Shown: positions 1-5,597, numbered from the stretch's first letter. The stretch: DNA of 8,487 nt from Candidatus Helarchaeota archaeon (GCA_013375355.1 JABXJV010000194.1:1-8487); one strand, 5' to 3'. Translations and numbers: made by a program. The notes: generated from the letters alone by a model not told the origin.

Positions 1-416
1 GTAATGAAAATATTAAGCCGTTGGTAGTTCGATAATCTTGCTAAGATTCCTGCTAAAGTCGTATCAAATCCAATAGTTGAATTTCGCTCTAAAATAGAAA
101 AATATAGAGTTATCTCTGGAATTAAATTCTTAGCAGTTTCTCCCAATACATAAGTTCTCCCCCAAAAATTCAATAAAAATAAAAAAATGATTGATCCTAG
201 TAGTGATCCAAATCCAATATTAATAATACTTTTACTTTTTAGGTCTGCTCCATAAATAAAGCAAATTCCTGTAAACATAATAAAAATAGATATTGTAAGC
301 CAGTGAATAATCGAAAAAACATTAATCACTCTAGAATATGTCATCATAGTAATTAGAATAATAATAAAAAGATAATATAGTCCAAGTAATATTGAAGTGT
401 TCTTTTCAATATCCAT
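1..416 (-). CDS. Membrane protein, paralogue of the upstream gene, cut by the left window edge
   Basis: I translated this open frame by hand: it starts with ATG at 416-414 and stays open for 138 codons to the window edge, so the C-terminus is missing. It begins MDIEKNTSILLGLYYLFI, which matches the start of the preceding gene (MNIEKNASILLGIYFLFI) at 14 of 18 positions. A second shared block reads GICFIYGADLKSK against GVCILYGVDRNSK, and near the edge LSNYQRLNIF corresponds to FSNYIRFNNVF. Three hydrophobic helices lie at about residues 8-25, 35-56 and 63-82, followed by a more polar stretch. The start overlaps the stop of the preceding gene by 11 bases, which suggests coupled translation. GGTTGG lies six bases before the ATG, in the same place as in the paralogue. 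The function is unknown; I recognise no named family. Confidence 0.8.
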   Translation of the reverse strand, partial: MDIEKNTSILLGLYYLFIIILITMMTYSRVINVFSIIHWLTISIFIMFTGICFIYGADLKSKSIINIGFGSLLGSIIFLFLLNFWGRTYVLGETAKNLIPEITLYFSILERNSTIGFDTTLAGILARLSNYQRLNIFI

Positions 417-930
417 ATGTAGCCAACCCTTTATTTAAAATCTTTATTGCCTTTCTAGCATAATAATACAAGATAATACCGCATGTTAATATCATTGGGC
501 ATATTATTATTTGGAATGTGAAAACGTTATTAAATCTGATGTAATTTGAAAAAGTTAACCAAACCATCATAAGATATGAAGCACTGTTCCAATTTCCATA
601 TTCATACTTATCTAGATATATAGATAAATTTAGATAGAATTCAATTTCAATATTTTTTAGAAGATATGGACTTCCCAAAATATTAAATGAAATCAAATAA
701 ATTGATGATACAAATATTAATAATAATCCTATATTTATTCTTAATTTGCTATTTCGGTCTACACCATATAAAATACAAACTCCAGCAATAATAAAAAACC
801 AAAAACAAAACCCTTTGAAGCTTAAATAAATGTTAGGTATCCCTCTGCTAATTTTTCTTGAAAAGATTAAGATTTGAATAAAGAGGAAGTATATGCCAAG
901 TAAAATTGAAGCATTTTTTTCAATATTCAT
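406..930 (-). CDS. Multi-pass membrane protein of unknown function, third gene of the operon
   Basis: The gene encodes 174 residues from ATG 930-928. An in-frame ATG at 972 would add 14 residues, but I chose 930 because the next gene starts with the same MxIEKN sequence and both carry GGTTGG six bases upstream. Hydrophobic segments lie at about residues 8-23, 40-56, 66-86 and 136-157. Between the last two is a polar loop rich in Tyr, Asn and Glu that probably faces one side of the membrane. The C-terminal part, from FNILGS at about residue 82 to YYYARK, is about 84% identical to the end of the first gene of this operon (66 of 79 positions by eye). This gene carries 14 further residues after that point. 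No family recognised; integral membrane location is the only firm inference. Confidence 0.78.
   Translation of the reverse strand: MNIEKNASILLGIYFLFIQILIFSRKISRGIPNIYLSFKGFCFWFFIIAGVCILYGVDRNSKLRINIGLLLIFVSSIYLISFNILGSPYLLKNIEIEFYLNLSIYLDKYEYGNWNSASYLMMVWLTFSNYIRFNNVFTFQIIICPMILTCGIILYYYARKAIKILNKGLATYGY
423..428 (-). promoter_or_regulatory. GGTTGG leader motif before the partial membrane gene
   Basis: GGTTGG ends six bases before the ATG at 416, and an identical motif at 937-942 has the same spacing before the ATG at 930. It overlaps the end of the upstream coding region. It fits the archaeal anti-Shine-Dalgarno only partly, so it may be a weak ribosome site or simply conserved by descent from a duplication. 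It helps to fix both starts. Confidence 0.45.
452..692 (-). repeat. Direct repeat, copy 1 (end of the third operon gene)
   Basis: This roughly 240-base segment matches 1792-2030 closely and in the same orientation. Both copies share stretches such as ctagcataataatacaagat and attatttggaatgtgaaaac. It encodes the C-terminal half of the third gene, from about FNILGS to YYYARK. Differences are scattered single bases plus one missing codon in the second copy, as expected for a duplicated coding segment still under protein-level constraint. Confidence 0.85.
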
Positions 931-936
931 ACTAAA

Positions 937-942
937 CCAACC
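937..942 (-). promoter_or_regulatory. GGTTGG leader motif that decides the start at 930
   Basis: The motif has the same sequence and the same six-base spacing as the one before the paralogous gene at 416. It favours ATG 930 over the in-frame ATG at 972, which lacks such a motif. Confidence 0.45.
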
Positions 943-1034
943 TGAAATTCGGTTTTGAAATAGTAAAACCATTAAATTTTTCTAGATTTTTATCGATAAT
1001 TTTTAATTTAGAAATTGGCCCCAATCCCCCTACA

Positions 1035-1781
1035 TTAAGTTAATTCGTTATTTTTCCATTTCAATGGATATTTACAAACTGGACATACACCTTTAAGCTT
1101 CAACCATTCTAGTAAGTGGCTTTTATGAGATATAGTATCGCAATAAGGGCATTTAAGAACTTCTTCAGATGATTCAACTTTTGACAGACATACAGAACAT
1201 CCTTTGAGAGACAATCCACAATAAATACAATATGTAAAGCTATGTTTATTGACAGTTTGGCAATTTTCACAAATTACCCCCTTTGGCTCCAAACTATGAT
1301 TGTTTTCTTTAATATATTTTGCCTGAAATTCTTTTGAAGCATTATTAGTAAATTCCACCCAAGAATTATCTAAGAAACTTAAATAATCGTTTATACTTTC
1401 CTTTAGACTATTTTCGGGACACTTAATAAGAAACTCACTTTGAAAGCTAAATTTTATTTTATAACCTGTTTTTGCTGGTAGAATTTCTAGCATTCCTTTC
1501 CAATATTGTTTTTTATCTTCTTGACTTATCCTTTTATTTAAAATTTCTGAAATTGGGTTCTCTTCTATAGCTTCAGAATTGTTTAAAGAATTTAAAAGCT
1601 CTGTACTTTGTTGGTAACTAAAAGATTGAGGAGAATAGTGAACTTTTGACTCTGTTGTTTGTGGTTGGTCATATAATAATAATTTTATGTTTTGAGGTCC
1701 ATTTCCTATTCTATTATTTTCTAAATACTTTTTTTCTGCTAAATTTAACATTTTTTTACACTTTTCTTCAATTGTAGCCAT
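1035..1781 (-). CDS. Zinc-ribbon plus RING-like zinc finger protein
   Basis: The protein has 248 residues from ATG 1781-1779. A TTG at 1787 would add two residues, but MATIEEKC aligns with MVTIEGKC of the upstream gene, so I prefer the ATG. The N-terminal helix (about residues 2-22) is shared with that gene. Residues 25-80 look low in structure, and 85-160 form a soluble mixed region. The C-terminus has two zinc modules. The first is a ribbon with C171, C174, C185 and C188. The second is a treble-clef-like cluster: C195-x2-C198-x12-C211-x2-C214-x4-H219-x2-H222-x10-C233-x2-C236. The segment HLLEWLKLKGVCPVC is typical of the second half of RING-H2 domains, though the ligand order C4-H2-C2 is not the textbook one. 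A ubiquitin-ligase-like or protein-binding role is an inference; no ubiquitin, E1 or E2 gene is in the window. There is no membrane segment. The stop of the upstream gene lies six bases before this start. Confidence 0.85.
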   Translation of the reverse strand: MATIEEKCKKMLNLAEKKYLENNRIGNGPQNIKLLLYDQPQTTESKVHYSPQSFSYQQSTELLNSLNNSEAIEENPISEILNKRISQEDKKQYWKGMLEILPAKTGYKIKFSFQSEFLIKCPENSLKESINDYLSFLDNSWVEFTNNASKEFQAKYIKENNHSLEPKGVICENCQTVNKHSFTYCIYCGLSLKGCSVCLSKVESSEEVLKCPYCDTISHKSHLLEWLKLKGVCPVCKYPLKWKNNELT

Positions 1782-1787
1782 TTTCAA

Positions 1788-2249
1788 TCATTTTCTAGCA
1801 TAATAATACAAGATAACACCCGGTGTTAATATTATTGGGCAAATTATTATTTGGAATGTGAAAACATTATGAAATCTGATGTAATTAGAAAAAGTTGACC
1901 AAACCATCATCAAATTTGGACCATTGTTCCAATCTCCATATTCATAATCTAGATATTTAATTAAATTTAGATAGAATTCAATTTCGATATTCTTTAAAAG
2001 ATACGGACTTCCCAAGATATTGAATAAAATAGTAATTCCAGAAATGATTGCTCCTATTATATAAACAATAGTTATCTTTTTTAATTTTGATATATTTCTT
2101 TTTGATCTTATCTTTTTTGATTTTGATATCTTTCTTTTTGATCTTATCTTTTTTGAATCTGATATTCCCCTTTTCAATCGGATTTTTTCGAAATATGCTT
2201 TTTCTCTCAAAGTTAACAATTTTCTGCATTTTCCTTCAATTGTAACCAT
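1788..2249 (-). CDS. Chimeric membrane protein: helix of the RING-like protein joined to the membrane half of its neighbour
   Basis: The 153-residue protein is the first gene of the operon. Residues 1-22 (MVTIEGKCRKLLTLREKAYF and two more) match the start of the zinc-finger gene that follows. Residues 28-58 are a very basic linker built from a 12-residue repeat (SKKIRSKRxIS). A membrane helix at about 58-79 follows. From F76 to the end (YYYARK) it is about 84% identical to the C-terminal half of the third gene, including a second helix at about 129-150. It stops right after ARK, where the paralogue continues for 14 residues. The basic linker would lie on the cytoplasmic side by the positive-inside rule. 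A GTGAT sequence five bases before the ATG may be its ribosome site. It looks like a fusion made by duplication and recombination. The frame is intact, so it is probably expressed; the function is unknown. Confidence 0.8.
   Translation of the reverse strand: MVTIEGKCRKLLTLREKAYFEKIRLKRGISDSKKIRSKRKISKSKKIRSKRNISKLKKITIVYIIGAIISGITILFNILGSPYLLKNIEIEFYLNLIKYLDYEYGDWNNGPNLMMVWSTFSNYIRFHNVFTFQIIICPIILTPGVILYYYARK
1792..2030 (-). repeat. Direct repeat, copy 2 (end of the chimeric gene)
   Basis: This is the second copy of the segment at 452-692. Similarity starts at the stop-codon side (ctagcataataataca) and fades near 2030, where the chimeric gene enters its own first membrane helix. The sharp left limit lies just next to the stop of the chimeric gene and the start of the zinc-finger gene. 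Confidence 0.85.
2072..2169 (-). repeat. 36-base tandem repeat, about 2.7 copies, encoding a basic 12-residue repeat
   Basis: On the plus strand tttctttttgatcttatc recurs at about 2095 and 2131, exactly 36 bases apart, and a partial unit extends the array on the 2072 side. In the chimeric gene it codes for IS-x-SKKIRSKR repeats. Because 36 is a multiple of three, copy-number change would keep the frame. Confidence 0.85.
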
Positions 2250-2292
2250 TTTTCATCACAATATTTCCTTGTATTATTGTTGTACGCCAATA

Positions 2293-2306
2293 CATATAAA
2301 CTTTTT
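2293..2306 (-). promoter_or_regulatory. BRE/TATA promoter of the four-gene membrane and RING-like operon
   Basis: Read on the minus strand this is AAAAAGTTTATATG, a purine-rich BRE followed by a good archaeal TATA box. Transcription would start about 25 bases further on, near 2270, giving a leader of about 20 bases before the ATG at 2249. No comparable box precedes the second gene, so at least the first two genes are probably cotranscribed. A weaker AT-rich box near 995-1015 before the third gene is possible. Confidence 0.65.
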
Positions 2307-2475
2307 GGTTGATGCTTTTGATGAATAAAACAGGTTTAAAGCGTACTAAGAAGATGTAAGAATATAAGTGAATAAATTAATAAAGTATTTTTTCTTCAAC
2401 TAAAGTTAAACCATGAAGTGTGAATGTGACAGAATTTTTAAAGAATGAGAATAAATCCTTTATTTCTGTGAATTC

Positions 2476-3612
2476 TTAATCAGCTATCAAATTTTCAATT
2501 TTTCCATCTTTAACTGTAAAGATTCCATCTAAAGTTCTGATTTTTAAGTTAATACTATTAAATTTTTCTAAATATTTCATTTGTGTTTGATATTCCTTTT
2601 TAGAATATGTTTGACATTTATTCAAAAAGTATTCAAATGGATTATGATCATTTGAATTATTTTTTTCTTGAACTTCACCTAAACTTCCCGCTTTACTATT
2701 CACATCAATGATAACAGGTTTGTCATCTCGAAAAATAAAATCGATTGAGGAAAAAGAATAGGGTAAATACTGCTTTATAAACGGATTAAGTAGTTGAATA
2801 TCAGTTTTACTAATATTTCCAACGGAAGTAGTTACCTCATCAAGTAATTGAGGTTCATCTTTTGTATAAGCTTTGAATACTCCTTCTAATCCCTTCAAGC
2901 GTATTTTGTAATTCAAAACTTCATTAGGAATTAGTTCCCCAAAAATATGATTTTTGAAAACTTCACTCTCAATTCCAGCCAGGAATTCTTCAACTATTAT
3001 CCCTCCGAAATCCTCAATTGAACGAACTTTTTCTTTAAATACCTTTAATTCTTCATTGATCTTATCTACGCTTACGATTCTATAATTTAGAATTTGACCT
3101 GAGTGAAAACCAAATTCGTCCTTCAATATAACACGTTTTACATTCCTTTCTTTAAAATATTTATTAAAATCAAAGTTTTTTATGCGATATAAAGAGAATT
3201 CAGGGACGTATAGCATCTCCGGAACGTGTGGATAAAACATGATATTTCTAAAAAATTTGCTATTGATTAAATTGTGAGTAAATGGATAGATAGCAATATT
3301 ATTTTTTAAAATTCTTTTGTAAAAATGTTGTAATTCATCCATATTTAATGGACCAATAATAAAATCTTCATTGTAATCTTCAGTTTCTAAATCTAATTTG
3401 TTGTATTCAATTATTATAGTATCATTAGGAACATAATCTAGAATTCCTTTAAGATCACCTTCACCAGTAAATTTTCTTAAAAATACTCTTCTTTCAAGAT
3501 CCTCGGTTGGTAAATTTTTCAATATTGCTTTAATTATTGGAATTAACTTTGAAATTTGTTTTTCTTCTGTTCCAATTAGTTTAAAAAAGAATGGTTCTAC
3601 AGCTATAATCAT
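2476..3612 (-). CDS. ATP-grasp domain protein, probable carboxylate-amine or similar ligase
   Basis: The protein has 378 residues from ATG 3612. ATP-grasp enzymes activate a carboxylate as acyl phosphate with ATP and join it to an amine or similar group. Visible signs of the fold are: a lysine in RVILKDEFGFHSGQ (K164, with the flexible Gly-containing loop 167-173); the hinge GGIIVEEFLAG (about 203-213, E208/E209) followed by E215; and the metal-binding end SSIDFIFRDDKPVIIDVN with D291, D303 and N305, then KAGSLG. Residues 1-150 form an N-terminal region I do not recognise, which would hold the substrate-specific part. There is no signal peptide or membrane helix. It diverges from the winged-helix and ParA genes. 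Substrate unknown; no peptide, purine or amino acid biosynthesis gene is nearby to suggest one. The family assignment rests on motif reading and lacks a profile match. Confidence 0.75.
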   Translation of the reverse strand: MIIAVEPFFFKLIGTEEKQISKLIPIIKAILKNLPTEDLERRVFLRKFTGEGDLKGILDYVPNDTIIIEYNKLDLETEDYNEDFIIGPLNMDELQHFYKRILKNNIAIYPFTHNLINSKFFRNIMFYPHVPEMLYVPEFSLYRIKNFDFNKYFKERNVKRVILKDEFGFHSGQILNYRIVSVDKINEELKVFKEKVRSIEDFGGIIVEEFLAGIESEVFKNHIFGELIPNEVLNYKIRLKGLEGVFKAYTKDEPQLLDEVTTSVGNISKTDIQLLNPFIKQYLPYSFSSIDFIFRDDKPVIIDVNSKAGSLGEVQEKNNSNDHNPFEYFLNKCQTYSKKEYQTQMKYLEKFNSINLKIRTLDGIFTVKDGKIENLIAD

Positions 3613-3663
3613 TTTTACCTACTCGTTTCTAAAATATTAAATTTCTTTTTTACTATTTTTTAA

Positions 3664-3684
3664 CAAAATATATATACCTTTTTG
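3664..3684. promoter_or_regulatory. Nearly symmetric TATA element between divergent genes
   Basis: The core atatatatac at about 3668-3677 is close to palindromic and has A-rich flanks on both strands. On the minus strand it reads AAAAAGGTATATATAT, a strong BRE plus TATA whose start near 3645 would give the ATP-grasp gene a leader of about 35 bases. On the plus strand ACAAAATATATATACC would start transcription near 3697-3700, leaving only about 10 bases before the TTG at 3710. This fits a nearly leaderless mRNA, and no Shine-Dalgarno is seen there. Confidence 0.55.
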
Positions 3685-3709
3685 TTCTACAATTATACAA
3701 ATAAAAATT

Positions 3710-4072
3710 TTGGTGATTATTATTCAAGATCAAGATGGGCTTTCAAAAGAGCTCAAGGAAATTAAGCTCCTTTTAGCATCAATTGATTCAAAATTTGACA
3801 TTTTTATTGATAAATTAGACCAATTTTTAGCAGGTTCAAGTGTTGGACAATTAAAAGCTTTAGATGTAACAGAATTGCTTAAACTTTCAAAACCCTTGCA
3901 GGATACTGCCACCACCTTAATGGAACTCGGAGAAGCTACAGCAAATGAGGTTGCTGAAAAAACGGGGTTGCAACGCGCAGTAGAAAGTGCTCATCTCAAT
4001 GAATTAGTTCGACTCGGCTATGTTAAAAAAGAAAGAAAGGGGAGACTCGCTTATTTCTCAACAATTAAATAG
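3710..4072 (+). CDS. Winged helix-turn-helix protein with N-terminal coiled coil
   Basis: The protein has 120 residues from TTG 3710; the next codon, GTG 3713, is an equally possible start. Residues 11-40 form an amphipathic, heptad-like helix (LKEIKLLLASIDSKFDIFID) suited to dimer formation. Residues about 60-120 form a winged helix: ATANEVAEKTGLQ as helix and turn, RAVESAHLNELVRLGY as recognition helix, and KKERKGRLAYFSTIK as the basic wing. This is the general ArsR/MarR-like fold of many archaeal regulators. It is followed after 11 bases by the ParA-type ATPase, so it may act as its DNA-binding partner (as CopG or ParB-like adaptors do elsewhere) or as an autoregulator of the divergent promoter; both roles are inferred. 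No ligand-binding domain is seen. Confidence 0.8.
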   Translation: MVIIIQDQDGLSKELKEIKLLLASIDSKFDIFIDKLDQFLAGSSVGQLKALDVTELLKLSKPLQDTATTLMELGEATANEVAEKTGLQRAVESAHLNELVRLGYVKKERKGRLAYFSTIK

Positions 4073-4075
4073 GAG
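4071..4075 (+). promoter_or_regulatory. AGGAG ribosome binding site of the ParA-type gene
   Basis: AGGAG overlaps the TAG stop of the winged-helix gene and lies eight bases before ATG 4084. This arrangement points to coupled translation of the two genes. Confidence 0.7.
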
Positions 4076-4083
4076 AATAAAAA

Positions 4084-4881
4084 ATGAAAAAAGCAATTGC
4101 AATCCATTCATATAAAGGGGGAACAGGAAAGACTTATTTTGTTTCAAATTTTTCAATTATTCAAGCTATGAGGGGCAAGAATGTCGCTCTTATTGATTTC
4201 GATATTGGTGCTCCAAGTCTAAACTACATTTTTGAGGATTATATAGATGAATCTAAAAGATCTAAATATTATCTCAAAGAATTCTTAGATAGAAAATGTT
4301 CAGTAATGGATTTTTTGACCCCTATTAAACAAGATATTGAATCAGACATTCATTTGAAAGGGAATTTATATCTAGGTTTGATGAATACTGGAAGAGATGT
4401 CTTTGAATTTTTCGAGACTGCTGGACGAAAATGGCAAATGAATGCATTAAAAATACTATTAAAAGCAAAAAAAGAATTACTTGAAGATCATAATTTTGAT
4501 TATATATTCTTTGACACCAGCCCTGGAATTAAATATTGGTCAATAAATGCTATTGTGTGTTCTGATTTGGTATTATTACTTTCTACACTAAACAAGGCAG
4601 ATTTAAGTGGTACTGATAATATGGTGTCGGAGATTTACCAGTCGTTAGAAAAAGAAAACCACATTATTCTAAATATGGTTCCTGCTGCATTTGTGGAAAA
4701 AAATAAAGAAATCGAAAATAAAATCGCTAAGATTCAGAATAAAATAATTGGTACTATCCCATGTTCGTGTGAAGTCCAAAGCACTTTAAGTGAATATATG
4801 CTTATTCTTAAGGATGAAAAACACCCCTATTGTGTCACATTAAAACAAATCGCGGACAAAATTGAGGAAATAACGAAATAA
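4084..4881 (+). CDS. ParA/MinD-family deviant Walker ATPase
   Basis: The protein has 265 residues. These ATPases dimerise around ATP and position DNA, protein complexes or membrane-bound machinery. The deviant Walker A is YKGGTGKT with signature lysine K11 and P-loop K16-T17. Walker A' is VALIDFDIGAPS with D38 and D40. Walker B is YIFFDTSPG with D144. NMVP (N197) would contact adenine, and GTIPCSCEV (223-231) is the usual IP-containing segment near the end of the fold. Length is normal for stand-alone ParA or MinD. The C-terminal helix LKQIADKIEEITK is amphipathic but not clearly the MinD membrane-targeting type. The gene is coupled to the winged-helix protein and followed after 37 bases by small membrane proteins. 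No recognisable ParB or centromere repeat is present, so plasmid-type partition is only one option; regulation or positioning of a membrane complex is another. Confidence 0.88.
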   Translation: MKKAIAIHSYKGGTGKTYFVSNFSIIQAMRGKNVALIDFDIGAPSLNYIFEDYIDESKRSKYYLKEFLDRKCSVMDFLTPIKQDIESDIHLKGNLYLGLMNTGRDVFEFFETAGRKWQMNALKILLKAKKELLEDHNFDYIFFDTSPGIKYWSINAIVCSDLVLLLSTLNKADLSGTDNMVSEIYQSLEKENHIILNMVPAAFVEKNKEIENKIAKIQNKIIGTIPCSCEVQSTLSEYMLILKDEKHPYCVTLKQIADKIEEITK

Positions 4882-4918
4882 TTTCTAATATATTGTTAAA
4901 GTAAAGGACTATAAAAAA

Positions 4919-5149
4919 TTGACATTGGGGCAACACCGATTGGAAGATCCTATCACTCATATAAAAATAGGAATTATTTTGATTACTATTGGACTAATTT
5001 TGTTAATTCTACCAAATATTATTCCAAAAGATTTTAGTTCGGAGAATTTTTATTCAATGGGAGGATTTTTGATTTTAATAGGTATAATTAATTTTATATT
5101 AGCTCTTGTGGTAAAAGTTACGGGATATAATGAGGAGGAATACTATTGA
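4919..5149 (+). CDS. Small two-helix membrane protein, first of a paralogous pair
   Basis: The protein has 76 residues from TTG 4919, with AAAGGA at 4903-4908 as a possible ribosome site. Two hydrophobic helices lie at about residues 15-35 and 46-68, separated by LPNIIPKDFS. The tail GYNEEEYY is acidic. The following gene shares the plan: MTL start, PIT near residue 10, LPNIIP after the first helix and a GYxExEY end, so the two arose by duplication. The 37 bases after the ParA-type gene hold no terminator, so they may share a transcript, though a TATA-like tctaatatatt at about 4884-4894 could give a separate start. Function unknown; both ends probably face the same side. Confidence 0.75.
   Translation: MTLGQHRLEDPITHIKIGIILITIGLILLILPNIIPKDFSSENFYSMGGFLILIGIINFILALVVKVTGYNEEEYY
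5134..5138 (+). promoter_or_regulatory. GGAGG ribosome binding site supporting the TTG start at 5146
   Basis: A near-perfect Shine-Dalgarno (within gaggaggaa) lies seven bases before TTG 5146. It sits in the last codons of the preceding gene and supports the non-ATG start. Confidence 0.75.
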
Positions 5150-5412
5150 CATTAACGAGAGGTCGGGTATATCCTATCACTCAGACAATATTAGGAATTA
5201 TTTTTATTATAATAGGATTATCGGTTATTTTAATTCTACCAAATATCATTCCACAAGATATCATTAACTCTCTTAAAAGATTAGTAGCACCTAGTTTATT
5301 TTATCCACTCTATACCCTTATTGGAGGAGCTTTAATTCTATTAGGTGTTGTTAATCTTATTGTGGGTATTGTGTTCAAATCTAAAGGATATTATGAAGGA
5401 GAATACATTTGA
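5146..5412 (+). CDS. Small two-helix membrane protein, second of a paralogous pair
   Basis: The protein has 88 residues from TTG 5146. The start overlaps the previous stop as TTGA, and a strong GGAGG precedes it, so translation is probably coupled. Helices lie at about residues 12-35 and 55-78. LPNIIP follows the first helix as in the paralogue, but the loop is longer (about 18 residues with SLKRLVAPSLFYP). The end GYYEGEYI resembles GYNEEEYY of its partner. DNA similarity is visible around cctatcactca in both genes. Two small paralogous helical hairpins translated together could form a hetero-oligomer, which is inference. No family recognised. Confidence 0.75.
   Translation: MTLTRGRVYPITQTILGIIFIIIGLSVILILPNIIPQDIINSLKRLVAPSLFYPLYTLIGGALILLGVVNLIVGIVFKSKGYYEGEYI
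5398..5401 (+). promoter_or_regulatory. GGAG ribosome binding site supporting the TTG start at 5409
   Basis: GGAG within gaaggagaa lies seven bases before TTG 5409, the same spacing as for the gene before it. It supports a non-ATG start for a very short gene. Confidence 0.7.
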
Positions 5413-5597
5413 CAAAATCATCGCGAAAAAAGGATAAAGTTTTGGGACGGGCAGAATTTATATCTACTGAAGAGAAGTGCGAGGAGTGCGAAGGTAAAAT
5501 GGTAAAAACAGGAAGATTTTCATATACGTGTACCGAATGTGGCTTGATGCAGACTCGGGTTAAAATAAAGAAAAGATACAAAAGAAAAAAAGATTAA
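5409..5597 (+). CDS. Small basic zinc-ribbon protein
   Basis: The protein has 62 residues from TTG 5409, which again overlaps the previous stop as TTGA. A single zinc ribbon is formed by C24-x2-C27-x13-C41-x2-C44 (CEEC and CTEC). The order knuckle, beta strands with GRFSYT, knuckle is that of TFIIS-, RPB9- and ribosomal-protein-type ribbons. Both ends are highly basic (TKSSRKKDK and RVKIKKRYKRKKD), which suggests binding to RNA or DNA. It closes the run that starts with the winged-helix gene. A piece of its 3' end is repeated about 600 bases downstream. A role in transcription, translation or as an adaptor to the membrane pair cannot be told from sequence. Confidence 0.78.
   Translation: MTKSSRKKDKVLGRAEFISTEEKCEECEGKMVKTGRFSYTCTECGLMQTRVKIKKRYKRKKD

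Noticed and set aside
930..972. Longer start (ATG 972) for the third operon gene
   Set aside because: The extra 14 residues are absent from the paralogue, and the conserved GGTTGG motif points to ATG 930.
1978..2229. 83-codon minus-strand frame overlapping the chimeric gene
   Set aside because: It is a shifted reading of the same repeat and the duplicated membrane segment. The other frame matches paralogues on both sides, while this one matches nothing and has an extreme Lys/Ile composition.
2413..2448. 11-codon frame with two Cys codons between the ATP-grasp gene and the operon promoter
   Set aside because: It is too short, has no ribosome site or promoter, and no other support.
3613..3709. 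ParA-type centromere repeats (parS) near the ParA gene
   Set aside because: I looked for short repeated or inverted units in the divergent gap and found only the symmetric TATA core.
3730..3915. 61-codon minus-strand frame inside the winged-helix gene
   Set aside because: The plus-strand frame has a clear winged-helix pattern and a coupled ParA-type neighbour; this is its shadow.
5381..5581. 66-codon minus-strand frame opposite the zinc-ribbon gene
   Set aside because: The opposite strand carries the cysteine pairs, a strong ribosome site and the TTGA overlap.
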